Shown here piece after piece: positions 1 to 10,961 of a stretch of DNA of 64,000 nucleotides. The notes below the pieces were generated by a model. That model worked only from the letters and a program-made list of their open reading frames with translations, made no database searches and was not told the origin of the DNA. Both the position numbers and the translations under genes were made by a program. Source of the stretch: Planctomycetota bacterium (lineage in GTDB: Bacteria; Planctomycetota; UBA11346); contig BJHQ01000014.1 of assembly GCA_014193115.1 (NCBI GenBank), forward strand, positions 1 to 64,000, in the 5' to 3' direction. Position 1 is the first letter of the stretch. Each line of letters starts with the position of its first letter.

Positions 1-114
1 CTGGGAGATGCCGTCGGCCAACAGCGTCAACGCCTCAAGGCGCCGCTTCTCCATCGCGGAATGATCCCGCTTGCCGGTCAGTCGGGGGGTCGAACGGCGC
101 TGCTTGGCTGGCAT
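1..114 (-). CDS. IS630-like transposase, N-terminal fragment (cut by window edge)
   Basis: Reading the minus strand from the ATG at 112-114 gives 38 residues up to the window edge. They begin MPAKQRRSTPRL and continue with EKRRLEALTLLADGISQ, which resembles the start of the first helix-turn-helix of IS630/Tc1-type transposases or of related winged-helix regulators. Only this stub is visible, so the catalytic DDE domain cannot be checked. The upstream region contains a TA-rich run (about 149-163); IS630 elements insert at TA, so this could be an element end, but no terminal inverted repeat was established. A chromosomal helix-turn-helix protein is the alternative. Confidence 0.5.
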   Translation of the reverse strand, partial: MPAKQRRSTPRLTGKRDHSAMEKRRLEALTLLADGISQ

Positions 115-168
115 GGCGGGATCATGCAAGGCATCCGGGGGATGTCAACCTATATATAAATACTCAGT

Positions 169-1190
169 AGATCGGTTTTTCTCAATCAGCCGCACAGAGT
201 GCGGCGCTCCGGGCTTGACGCCCTGCTCAAAGCGTTCTTTCGAGCCCGGCGCTGAGCCGACGCGGAGTAGCCGACTCGGAGCGCCGCACTCCGTGCGGCC
301 CGAACCTCCGTTGCGGCGTTCGGCCGATCGAAGTCAGTGAATCATCCGGTTTTTAGATCGGTTTTTCTCAATCAGCCGCACAGAGTGCGGCGCTCCGGGC
401 TTGACGCCCTGCTCAAGGCTCATTTTCGAGCCCGGCGCTGAGCCGACGCGGAGTAGCCGACTCGGAGCGCCGCACTCCGTGCGGCCCGAACCTCCGTTGC
501 GGCGTTCGGCCGATCGAAGTCAGTGAATAATCCGGTTTTTAGATCGGTTTTACTCAATCAGCCGCACAGAGTGCGGCGCTCCGGGCTTGACGCCCTGCTC
601 AAGGCTTTCTTTCGCGCCCGGCGCTGAGCCGTCTCGGAGTAGCCGACTCGGAGTGCCGCACTCCGTGCGACCCGAACCTCCGTTGCGGTGTTCGGCCGAT
701 CGCGGTCGGTGAATAATCCGGTTTATAGATCGGTTTTTTCTCGATCAGCCGCACAGAGTGCGGCGCTCCGGGCTTGACGCCCTGCTCAAAGCGTTCTTTC
801 GCGCCCGGCGCTGAGCCGTCTCGGAGTAGCCGACTCGGAGCGCCGCACTCCGTGCGGCCCGAACCTCCGTTGCGGCGTTCTGCCGATCGAAGTCAGTGAA
901 TAATCCGGTTTTTAGATCGGTTTTTCTCAATCAGCCGCACAGAGTGCGGCGCTCCGGGCTTGACGCCCTGCTCAAGGCTTTCTTTCGCGCCCGGCGCTGA
1001 GCCGTCTCGGAGTAGCCGACTCGGAGTGCCGCACTCCGTGCGACCCGAACCTCCGTTGCGGCGTTCGTCCGATCGAAGTCGGTGAATAATCCGGTTTTTA
1101 GATCGGTTTTTTCTCGATCAGCCGCACCGAGTGCGGCGCTCCGGGCGTGCGCGTTGCTCTTGGAGTGCGTGCCGCGCTCCGGGCTTGCCG
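169..1190. repeat. 186-bp tandem repeat array of paired REP-like hairpins
   Basis: Five full units begin with AGATCGGTTTT at 169, 355, 541, 727 and 914, with spacing 186, 186, 186 and 187. A sixth, truncated unit begins at 1100 and decays by about 1190. Each unit contains one hairpin core in inverted orientation about 20 bases in (first copy 189-211) and one in direct orientation about 108 bases in (first copy 277-299). The core stem is GCCGCAC/GTGCGGC. The whole unit can therefore fold as a long two-armed structure. Copies differ by a few substitutions. Open reading frames across the array are by-products of the repetition; no gene is supported. The array ends within a few bases of the stop codon of the FmdB-like gene. 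Confidence 0.95.
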
Positions 1191-1192
1191 GA

Positions 1193-1468
1193 TCAATGAT
1201 CGCAGGGGCCGGTGTGGCCGCAGCCGCCGCCGGTTTTCTCGATGACGCGCTTGGGCAGCATGCAGCCGCCACTGGCGCATGGCGCCAGGTCGTCTCCGGC
1301 CAGGCCGGTGAAGCCGATGCCGCCGCTGATCACCCGGCGCACCGGCAGGCCGCTGGCCGGATCGACACGCAGAGCCGCGTCGCTCATCCGCTGCTCGATC
1401 TCGAATCGGCGCAGCGGAGTGGATTCATCGGCGGCAGGGTCGATGACCTCATAGACATACGTAGGCAT
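1193..1468 (-). CDS. FmdB-family small zinc-ribbon-like protein
   Basis: This 91-residue protein starts with MPTYVYEV, the hallmark start of FmdB-family putative regulatory proteins, and contains the family's VRRVISGG-type segment near residue 45. The usual N-terminal CxxC knuckle is missing. The C-terminus is instead rich in Cys, Gly and His (CGHTGPCDH and an earlier CASGGC), which could bind a metal. FmdB proteins were named for a locus near formamidase and their biochemical role is poorly known. The gene reads toward the 186-bp repeat array and ends beside it. Assignment to the family is fairly firm; function is not. Confidence 0.75.
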   Translation of the reverse strand: MPTYVYEVIDPAADESTPLRRFEIEQRMSDAALRVDPASGLPVRRVISGGIGFTGLAGDDLAPCASGGCMLPKRVIEKTGGGCGHTGPCDH

Positions 1469-1556
1469 GCTGGAATCGTAGTCCTGCCCGACCGCTGTCC
1501 ACGGACGACCGGACGAGCCTTGGCCGGCGCAGCCCCGGGCCTAGGTTCGCAGTCCC

Positions 1557-1817
1557 ATGAACGACGCGCAGCGGCGGTTGGCCGAGCACCTGATCACCGG
1601 ACTCAATCTCGAAGGGGTGACTCCCGAGAGCATCGATCCCGAGGCCCCCCTGTTCGGCAGCGGACTGGGGCTGGACTCGATCGATGCCTTGGAATTGGCG
1701 GTGGTGGTGGAGCGGACCTATGGCCTGCGCATCGCCGACCAGGCCCAAGGGAAAGAGGCCTTCGCCAGCCTGGCCGCCCTCGAACGGTTCATCTCCAGCC
1801 AAGGGAAGGCGGTCTAG
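1557..1817 (+). CDS. Acyl carrier protein
   Basis: An 86-residue acidic helical protein. The phosphopantetheine attachment motif is GLDSIDALEL, with the modified serine at residue 41. This is the standard ACP signature, and the length matches the family (75-90 residues). It would carry acyl or aminoacyl chains as a thioester for a partner synthase. No fatty acid or polyketide synthase gene lies beside it, so it is unlikely to be the housekeeping acpP, which usually sits in a fab cluster. The next gene starts one base after its stop codon, so the two are probably co-transcribed. Confidence 0.9.
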   Translation: MNDAQRRLAEHLITGLNLEGVTPESIDPEAPLFGSGLGLDSIDALELAVVVERTYGLRIADQAQGKEAFASLAALERFISSQGKAV

Positions 1818-1818
1818 G

Positions 1819-2271
1819 ATGATCCTGTCGACGCTCGCCGATGCGCACCGGTCCGCCGGGCTCCATCCGCTGTTTCCCACGGTGTTCGCCTGGCTGGCGG
1901 CTCCGCCGGCGCTGCCCGATGGCCGCCATGCCCTGGCTGGCGACCAATTGGCGGTGATCGTCGAATCCGGCGTGACCCTGCCGCGCTCGGCCAAGCGGCT
2001 CGAATCCCACCGGCGATTCATCGACATCCAGGTGGCGGTCGCCGGTGGTGAAGTCATGGATTGGGCTCCTTTGGCCGGATTGGCCGAGCACACCCCCTAC
2101 CACGCCGAACGCGATGTCGGCTTCTGGCACGATCCGTCCAACCTGGCCAGCGTGCAGGTCCGACCCGGCTGGTTCACCATTTTCTGGCCCGAGGATGCCC
2201 ACCGGCCTGGCCTGCACCTCGGCTCAGATCCGGCTGCCTATCGCAAACTGGTGTTCAAGATCGCGATCTGA
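1819..2271 (+). CDS. YhcH/YjgK/YiaL (DUF386) family protein
   Basis: A 150-residue protein of the YhcH/YjgK/YiaL cupin-like family. Visible family features are the ESHRRFIDIQ segment near residues 62-71, the middle part with HAERDVGFW, and the late FWPEDAHRPGL motif, whose His and Glu bind metal in characterised relatives. Members are linked to sialic acid and other sugar catabolism, probably as sugar anomerases or isomerases. The start was chosen at 1819 because it lies directly after the ACP stop and leaves a typical family length; an upstream in-frame ATG at 1684 lies inside the ACP gene. Pairing with an ACP is unexpected. Confidence 0.85.
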   Translation: MILSTLADAHRSAGLHPLFPTVFAWLAAPPALPDGRHALAGDQLAVIVESGVTLPRSAKRLESHRRFIDIQVAVAGGEVMDWAPLAGLAEHTPYHAERDVGFWHDPSNLASVQVRPGWFTIFWPEDAHRPGLHLGSDPAAYRKLVFKIAI

Positions 2272-2351
2272 CGAGGCCCAGGCCCGTCGCCAGTCCGCAG
2301 CTCGCTGGACGGCTTCCGGGAGTTGCAACCGCAGGGTAGACTCCGGGCGCG

Positions 2352-4814
2352 ATGCGTTCAGCCAGGACCCAATCGACCGTGGCCGCCTCGGCCGGCCAAG
2401 CGGCGGCTCCCGCCGAGGGATCCCTGGTCGCCCGGGTCGCCGACGCCGATGGCGGGCCGCTCCAGCCGTACCTGATCGAAGGCGAGCTCGGCCGCGGTGG
2501 GATGGGCGTGGTGCTGCGCGCCGCCGACCAGGATCTCGGCCGCTCGGTGGCGATGAAAGTGCTGCTCAATCCCAGCAATCCGCGGGCGGTCCGACGCTTC
2601 GCCCAGGAAACCCGGATCACCGCCCAGCTCGACCACCCGGGGATCGTCCCGGTCCACGACCGCGGCGTCGACCGCCAGGGTCGGCCCTGGTTCACGATGC
2701 GCCTGGTCCGCGGTCGCAGCCTCGATGAAATCCTTGATCTGCTCGCCCGTCGCGACGCCGAGGCAGAGGCCGAGTTCACCCTGCCCCGTCTGGTGCGCAT
2801 CCTGGTCGAGGTCGCCAACGCCGTCGCCTATGCCCACGATAAAGGCGTCATCCACCGGGATTTGAAGCCCCACAACCTGATGGTCGGCCGCTATGGCGAG
2901 GTCCAGGTGATGGACTGGGGCCTGGCCCGGCTGATGTCCGGAGCCGGCGGAGATGACCCTGAGACCGGCCGGATGACCCAGGCCGACAGCCATGGGGACC
3001 AGACCTTGGACGGCACGGTGCGTGGCACCCCTGCGTACATGCCACCAGAGCAGGCCAAAGGCGAGACCAGCCGGCTCGACCAGCGCTGCGACGTCTATGC
3101 CTTGGGTGCGATCCTGTTCGAGATGCTGACCCTGACCCCGCCGTATCGCGGCAAGAACGCCCAAGCGATCCTGCGCCTGGTGGTGGAGGGCGAGCTGGAA
3201 TCCCCCGATCGCCGGGCTCCCGGTCGCGACATCCCCAGAGCCCTGACCGCGGTGGTGATGCAGGCCATGGCCTGGCATCCGGCCGACCGCTACCCGTCCG
3301 CGGCGGCCCTGCGCCGCGACCTCGAAGCCTGGCTCGATGGCCGAGCGGTCAGCGCCCACGACGAGGCCCCGTGGGAGGCCGCCGTACGCCTGGTCCGCCG
3401 CTACCGCACCGTGGTCGCAGCGGTGGCCGGCGCGGCGGCGATCGCCGCCACCGCCCTCGGCTTCGCCTTTGCCAGCAACCTCGCCGCCCGCCGCCAGGCC
3501 GAGAGCGCCCTGACCCAGGCCCAGACCGCACTGAAGCAGGCGGAAGCTGCGGAACACCGGCGGGCCGAGGTCCAGCGCCTGGCCGCGCCGGCCCTGGCCG
3601 CCCAGGCCCGGGCCGAGGTCTCAGCCAAGCACTATGCCGAGGCCCTGCGCGCGGCCGAAGCCGCCATCGCCTGCGACGAGGACCTGGCCGAGCCGCGACT
3701 GCTCCGCGCCGGCCTGCTCATTGCCGAGAATCGTCTGGCCGATGCCCAGAATGAGCTCGACAACCTGCTCAAACTGCACGCTTCCGATGGCGATGCCCGG
3801 CGGCTGCGCGAACTGCTCGCCGCCGGCGATCCGCGGCAGAAGCCGGCAGCGCTGATGGAGGTCCTGTCGCGGGTCGGACTGGGCGGCTTGGCCGACCGCG
3901 TCGCCCGGGACGCGGATCAGCGCGCCCAGCTCCACCGCGACCGATTGGTCAAAATCTGGCCCCAGGCGGCGATCCGGATCAACCCCGACGGTACCTTGGC
4001 GGTCGTGGTTCCGGCCAGATCCGCCAATGACTTGAGTGCGCTGGCCGGCATGCCGATCAGCGAACTCTTCCTCGTCAACAACCCGGATCTGGTCAATCTG
4101 GAACCGCTGCGCGGCCTGCCGCTGCGCAAGCTTGAGCTGGCTTTATGCAGCAGGATTTCCGATCTGTCGCCTCTGTCCGGGATGCCCCTGGCCGAACTCA
4201 ACCTGAGCAATTGCCCGCTGGTCCGCGATCTGACCCCGCTCGGCGGCTGCCTGCTCAGCCGGCTTGACCTGGAAGGCGTACCAATCGAGAGCCTGGAGGC
4301 GGTCAAAGGCATGCCGCTGCGCCGGCTCAACCTGAGCCGGACCGGTAACATCGGACCCAACCTGGGCAACGGCGCCTGGTCTGCCGGCATGCCCTTGGAA
4401 GATGTCCGCCTGGCCTATCAGGATCTGTCCGGACCCGGCCTTGCGCCGTTCACCAAGCCGAGCCTGCGCATCCTCGACCTGGCGGGCTGCAGCCTGACCG
4501 ATTTCTCGCCGATCGCGCGGACCAGCGTCGAGGACCTCAGACTGACCTATTCAGCCATCCGCGATCTCTCGCCGTTGGCCAGCAACAAGTTCGTCCAGCT
4601 GAACATCGCCGCGTGCACCCAGCTCACCGATTTCACACCGCTGCGCCGGATGGCCGTGAAGCAGCTGATCTGGACGCCGCCGATCAACAAGGTCGCAGCA
4701 GCTCCGGTGCGTGAGAACCCCGGCATCGAGCGCCTGGGCAACGGCAAGGGCGTCCCATTTCTGGCCCAAGATTTTTGGAAACGCTACGACGCTGGAGAAT
4801 TCAAGCCGAAATGA
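2352..4814 (+). CDS. Membrane-anchored Ser/Thr protein kinase with leucine-rich repeats
   Basis: An 820-residue eukaryotic-like kinase. The kinase domain (about 40-330) has the glycine loop GRGGMG (48-53), ATP-binding Lys69, Glu86 in helix C, HRDLKPHN (168-175) and DWG (188-190) in place of DFG, as is common in planctomycete kinases. A single membrane helix at about 354-374 is followed by a charged, Gln/Ala-rich coiled coil (375-425), a TPR-like helical segment (to about 520), and roughly ten leucine-rich repeats of about 23 residues (about 555-790). The kinase would be cytoplasmic and the repeats on the far side of the membrane, suggesting a receptor layout; the ligand is unknown. The gene converges with the FHA kinase, their stops almost touching. 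Confidence 0.93.
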   Translation: MRSARTQSTVAASAGQAAAPAEGSLVARVADADGGPLQPYLIEGELGRGGMGVVLRAADQDLGRSVAMKVLLNPSNPRAVRRFAQETRITAQLDHPGIVPVHDRGVDRQGRPWFTMRLVRGRSLDEILDLLARRDAEAEAEFTLPRLVRILVEVANAVAYAHDKGVIHRDLKPHNLMVGRYGEVQVMDWGLARLMSGAGGDDPETGRMTQADSHGDQTLDGTVRGTPAYMPPEQAKGETSRLDQRCDVYALGAILFEMLTLTPPYRGKNAQAILRLVVEGELESPDRRAPGRDIPRALTAVVMQAMAWHPADRYPSAAALRRDLEAWLDGRAVSAHDEAPWEAAVRLVRRYRTVVAAVAGAAAIAATALGFAFASNLAARRQAESALTQAQTALKQAEAAEHRRAEVQRLAAPALAAQARAEVSAKHYAEALRAAEAAIACDEDLAEPRLLRAGLLIAENRLADAQNELDNLLKLHASDGDARRLRELLAAGDPRQKPAALMEVLSRVGLGGLADRVARDADQRAQLHRDRLVKIWPQAAIRINPDGTLAVVVPARSANDLSALAGMPISELFLVNNPDLVNLEPLRGLPLRKLELALCSRISDLSPLSGMPLAELNLSNCPLVRDLTPLGGCLLSRLDLEGVPIESLEAVKGMPLRRLNLSRTGNIGPNLGNGAWSAGMPLEDVRLAYQDLSGPGLAPFTKPSLRILDLAGCSLTDFSPIARTSVEDLRLTYSAIRDLSPLASNKFVQLNIAACTQLTDFTPLRRMAVKQLIWTPPINKVAAAPVRENPGIERLGNGKGVPFLAQDFWKRYDAGEFKPK

Positions 4815-4815
4815 A

Positions 4816-7442
<2,627 letters not shown>

Positions 7443-7549
7443 TTTCGGCGCTGGCATTAGCAGCTGCCAAGGAACCTTCCCGTTGCACGGGGCTCCGGCT
7501 TTGCCGCCGCTGGCCCGGACCGGCCGGAGCTGCATCATCCGCGCCATCC

Positions 7550-8716
7550 ATGACCAGGCGACGAGATCCTGACGAGAGCGGGCTTGGCGCCGCCAGCCGG
7601 GCCCTGTGCGGATGGCTGCTGGTCGCTGCCGGGCTGGCCGCCGAGCCGCAGATCGATTTCGTCGCTGCCGGCATCCCGGCCCACGAGACCCTGCGCCTGC
7701 TCAGCCAGGTCGGCGGCTCACCCTTGGCCACCGCCACCGATCTGGCCGGCGACCTGAACCAGCCGGTGCGCCTGGCCCTGGTCAGGGCCACGCCGATCCA
7801 GGTCCGCCAGGCCTTGGGACATGCCTTGCAGTGCTGGTTTGCGAAGGAACCGGAGCCCGCCACCAGCACCGGCGCGGTGCGGATCGTCGGAACCCGATTC
7901 AGCCGGCAGGATCAGCTGTCAATCGGCCCGTTGGAAACCAGGGTCCTGACCAGCGATCTGGTTGGGCGGGATGACTTGGTGGCCCCGGTCCGAAACCTGC
8001 TTCAGCCATGGCTCGGCGCAGGTTGCGGCATCGATTTCCTGGCCAGTGACGGCCTGTGGACGGCGACGTTGGACGCGGCCGGCCAAGCCCAGCTGGTCGA
8101 AGCCTTGACCCGGCTCGCCAAGGCCGAACCGGCGGTGCCGCCACTGATTCCAATGGCCGCGCCGCTGATCCCGGCGACGACTGCGAACGGCAGGCCGACC
8201 GGCACAGTCCTGGCGGCGCAATGGGCCGATGCGGTCCCAGCCATCGCCGCGACCTGGGGAATCAGCGTCGCCTTGGCCAGCGACGGCGATGCGTCGATCG
8301 GCCAACCGCTGCCGGCGATGCCGCTGGCCGAGCTGCCGGCGGCCATCGCCCGCCGCGGAGCCCAGGCGGCCCTGGTCCACGGAGTGCTCTGCATCGGCCG
8401 GCAGGTCCCGGTCGATCGCCAGCATCCCGCCGAACGGCGACGGTTCGCCGTGCTGCCGACCTGGCATCTGCGCCGCGACCAGACCAGCCAGGCGCAGCTG
8501 GTAGCCGCGGTCCGGCTACGCCTGACGCCCCGGATTTCCCAGCCAGGCTGGGGGGTCGTCGACCTCGGCGGATCACTGCTGGTCGTCGCCGATCCGCCGA
8601 CCATCCACGAGTGCCTGGAGGCGCTGCTCGACATCGATCGCCTCGGACTCGACCGGGCGGCGGCGGCCTGGTCGGACGGGGATGCCCAGCGGACGGGGCC
8701 GCGGCGGGCGCCCTGA
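7550..8716 (+). CDS. Exported protein with secretin/TonB short N-terminal (STN)-like domain
   Basis: A 388-residue protein with a probable signal peptide (Arg-rich start, hydrophobic ALCGWLLVAAGLAAE). After it comes a segment with FVAAGIPAHETLRLLSQV and LNQPVRLALVRATPIQVRQAL, which matches the beta-alpha-beta pattern of STN/secretin N0 domains. A similar pattern recurs near 240-300 and again near the C-terminus (VDLGGSLLVVADP). Such domains dock partners in secretins and TonB receptors, but no secretin pore is present here. The start at 7550 is preferred to one at 7439, which overlaps the end of thrC and precedes the signal peptide by 37 codons. Exact role unknown. Confidence 0.6.
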   Translation: MTRRRDPDESGLGAASRALCGWLLVAAGLAAEPQIDFVAAGIPAHETLRLLSQVGGSPLATATDLAGDLNQPVRLALVRATPIQVRQALGHALQCWFAKEPEPATSTGAVRIVGTRFSRQDQLSIGPLETRVLTSDLVGRDDLVAPVRNLLQPWLGAGCGIDFLASDGLWTATLDAAGQAQLVEALTRLAKAEPAVPPLIPMAAPLIPATTANGRPTGTVLAAQWADAVPAIAATWGISVALASDGDASIGQPLPAMPLAELPAAIARRGAQAALVHGVLCIGRQVPVDRQHPAERRRFAVLPTWHLRRDQTSQAQLVAAVRLRLTPRISQPGWGVVDLGGSLLVVADPPTIHECLEALLDIDRLGLDRAAAAWSDGDAQRTGPRRAP

Positions 8717-8756
8717 CCACGATGGCGTACCGGGGAATGCCCGGCTAAATGCTGCC

Positions 8757-9710
8757 ATGACGCTTGAGCGGGTCGAAGGGCACGGGTTCTGGAGCTGGGC
8801 GATGCCCCTCGGCCGGTTCGCCGGGATCCGCTTCTTCCTGCATTGGACGGCCATTGTGATCGTCCTGTTCGGCTTGTCGGCGATGGCCAAGGTCGCCTTC
8901 GAGCATGGTGGCTTGGCCTGGCTCCTGCTGCCCGTCGGCATGGCGATCCCGCTGCTCTCCCTCGCCTTCCACGCACTTGCCCACATCGGCATCGCCCGGG
9001 CCATCGGCGGCGGCATCAGCGAATGCCAGCTGTGGTGCCTGGGGGAGCGGTGCGATTATCAGCTGCCGCTGCGCCCCGCACCGCAGATCGCCGTGGCCGC
9101 AGCCGGACCGATCGCGAGCCTGATCATCTGGCTGGGTGCGGCGTTCTGGATCCACCAGTCCGCTCCCGGTCCGATCGGAATAGCCGTGCTCAACCAGATC
9201 GAATACACCAATTTCCTGCTTTTCTTCTTCAACCTGTTCACCATCCCGTTTTTCGACGGGGCGCGGATGTGGCGCGGCGTGCTGTGGCCATTCCTCGGAC
9301 TGCGCCAGGCGGTGGTGGCCTGCGTCTGGATGGGTTATGCCGCCGGTTTGATCCTGGGTCTCTATGGGATTTATACCGAAAGCTTCATGATGGTCATGTT
9401 CGCAGCGGGCGGCATCCTGGCAGTGGCCCTTGAGCACCGGGCGGTGCGCGAGGGCTATGATCCGACGCTTGAGGTCGAGACCGCCTTCGCCGGCGGCCGC
9501 AACGGCAGCGGCTGGTGGTCGAAATGGCGGGCCGAGCGGGAACGGATGGCCCAGGAGCGGGTCGCCCGGCTTGAGGCGCAGGAACGCGAACTGCTCGACC
9601 GGCTGCTGGCCAAGGTCAGCGAGCACGGCCTGCCCAGTCTGACCGCCAAGGAGCGAGCCCAATTGCAAGCGATCTCGAAGCATCAGCGGGAACGCGAGAC
9701 CAGCTCTTGA
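8757..9710 (+). CDS. Site-2 protease (M50)-like membrane protein with altered active site
   Basis: A 317-residue polytopic protein. The N-terminus (MPLGRFAGIRFFLHW) is typical of planctomycete M50 site-2 proteases. The zinc motif that should read HExxH is HALAH at 72-76, so the catalytic Glu is replaced by Ala. The second metal motif is kept as NLFTIPFFDG (159-168), with Asp167. About six membrane helices are visible. The cytoplasmic tail (about 255-317) is a charged coil ending in the ELLDRLLAKVSEHGLPSLT segment common to rhomboid- and S2P-type proteins of this phylum. As written it looks like a non-proteolytic (pseudoenzyme) member, perhaps binding membrane substrates. A sequencing error is unlikely, since the family frame is intact. 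Confidence 0.75.
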   Translation: MTLERVEGHGFWSWAMPLGRFAGIRFFLHWTAIVIVLFGLSAMAKVAFEHGGLAWLLLPVGMAIPLLSLAFHALAHIGIARAIGGGISECQLWCLGERCDYQLPLRPAPQIAVAAAGPIASLIIWLGAAFWIHQSAPGPIGIAVLNQIEYTNFLLFFFNLFTIPFFDGARMWRGVLWPFLGLRQAVVACVWMGYAAGLILGLYGIYTESFMMVMFAAGGILAVALEHRAVREGYDPTLEVETAFAGGRNGSGWWSKWRAERERMAQERVARLEAQERELLDRLLAKVSEHGLPSLTAKERAQLQAISKHQRERETSS

Positions 9711-9817
9711 ATCGACGCGGGCCGCGCGTGCGCTTCCCAGATCACCCACTGCCATAGGCTCGCCACGGTGCTCCAGTCCAGTGCTTCCCCCGACCTGGCC
9801 CGCTGCCTGGAACCATT

Positions 9818-10660
9818 ATGCTGACCAGCAGCTTCTGCTTTGTTCGCAGCCTGAGCGAGGATCAGGAGCGGACCCTGTGGAGCCGCGGCCTGACCACCTG
9901 GGAACTCGCCCGACAGCAGCCCGACGAGGTCGCTGAGATCCTCGGCGCCAGCCGCGGCGCCAAGCTGGTTGAGGCGGTGGCCGAGGCCCAGGCCGCCCTC
10001 GGGCGGGGTGACGCCGCATGGTTCAAGGCCAACTGGCCGGAACGGGAGACCTGGCGGCTGTGGAAAGGCTACTGCCCACTGGCCCAGGCCGCCTTGGTCG
10101 ACATCGAGACCACCGGCCTGACCCCGGGATATGACCAGATCACGGTCATCGGCGTCGCCGATTCGGCCCGCGCGCGGGTGTTCGTCGCCGGCCGTCCGCT
10201 GCCCGGCGACGATGGGCTCGACCGCTTCCCCGAGGCGCTGCGCGCCTACCGCCTGCTGGTGACCTTCAACGGCGTCAATTTTGACGTGCCCTTCATGGAG
10301 CGCCATTTCAAGGATTCGGGCCTGCGTTTCGATCTGCCCCATCTCGATCTGGTGCTGGTATCGCGCTCGATGGGCCTGACCGGCGGCTTGAAAGATCTGG
10401 AAAAACAGCTGGGGATCCAGCGTGGCAACGACATCAAGGATCTGCGCGGGGGCGACACCAGAGGCCTGTGGGCCTTGTGGAAGAACGGCGACCAGGCCGC
10501 CTACCAGCGCCTGATGACTTACTGCAAAGCTGACTGCGCCAACCTCGCCCAGGTCGCCGATGAGCTGTACCGCCGCCGCTGGGAACAAATCTTCACGCCC
10601 CATGCTCGGTCCGTCGATTTCGCGAAGATCAAAGGGAAACAGCTGTCGCTGTTCGATTGA
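9818..10660 (+). CDS. Ribonuclease H-fold (DEDD) exonuclease-like protein, YprB type
   Basis: A 280-residue protein. An N-terminal helical part contains the LTTWELARQQ segment seen in this family, followed by a DEDD-type exonuclease domain (about 88-260). The visible acidic residues are Asp95 and Glu97 in VDIETTGL, Asp156 in FNGVNFDVPF and Asp239 in YCKADC. This is the ribonuclease H-like domain found in B. subtilis YprB and related proteins, probably acting on nucleic acid 3' ends. The C-terminus (KIKGKQLSLFD) resembles the tails of several DNA-processing proteins. The gene is monocistronic, with an 18-bp tandem repeat just downstream. The biological substrate is not known. Confidence 0.82.
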   Translation: MLTSSFCFVRSLSEDQERTLWSRGLTTWELARQQPDEVAEILGASRGAKLVEAVAEAQAALGRGDAAWFKANWPERETWRLWKGYCPLAQAALVDIETTGLTPGYDQITVIGVADSARARVFVAGRPLPGDDGLDRFPEALRAYRLLVTFNGVNFDVPFMERHFKDSGLRFDLPHLDLVLVSRSMGLTGGLKDLEKQLGIQRGNDIKDLRGGDTRGLWALWKNGDQAAYQRLMTYCKADCANLAQVADELYRRRWEQIFTPHARSVDFAKIKGKQLSLFD

Positions 10661-10680
10661 CCATTCCCAAGAGCCTTCCC

Positions 10681-10787
10681 GCTGTGCGGGTGAGAAAGCT
10701 GTGCGGGATGAGAAAGCTGTGCGGGATGAGAAAGCTGTGCGGGATGAGAAAGCTGTGCGGAATGAGAATGCTGTGGTGGATGAGAAA
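10681..10787. repeat. 18-bp tandem repeat, about six copies
   Basis: The unit GCTGTGCGGGATGAGAAA recurs at 10681 (one base shorter), 10698, 10716, 10734, 10752 (two changes) and 10770 (three changes). The 10661-10961 stretch carries no supported gene. Read in some frames the repeat gives a repetitive peptide, but there is no start or homology to suggest it is translated. Confidence 0.9.
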
Positions 10788-10923
10788 GCTCTGAGCGAGA
10801 GAGGTCGGCGCAGCGCTCTGGCAGGCAACTGCGGCCCGGCGGATGCCCGGCCACCCTTGCTGGCGACTGGCGGATCAGCATTTTTTGTTTCGCGGCTTTG
10901 AGCGCCGCGCGATGCCTCCATTT

Positions 10924-10943
10924 ACAACCATTCCCATGGTTGT
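10924..10943. promoter_or_regulatory. Inverted repeat upstream of STAS-like gene
   Basis: The arms ACAACCAT and ATGGTTGT are perfect 8-bp inverted repeats separated by TCCC, 18 bases before the ATG at 10962. This could be an operator or an RNA hairpin covering the ribosome binding region. No T-tract follows, so it is not a standard terminator. Confidence 0.5.
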
Positions 10944-10961
10944 TATCCTTCGGAAACGGTC

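Noticed and set aside
169-1190. CRISPR array
   Set aside because: The whole 186-bp unit repeats with no unique spacers, and no cas genes are present.
169-1190. Integron attC array
   Set aside because: Units contain no gene cassettes, the core GTTRRRY sites were not seen, and there is no integrase in the window.
71-1272. Several open frames of 60-113 residues across the 186-bp repeats on both strands
   Set aside because: They repeat the same peptide because the DNA repeats; no start signals or homology. Treated as one repeat array.
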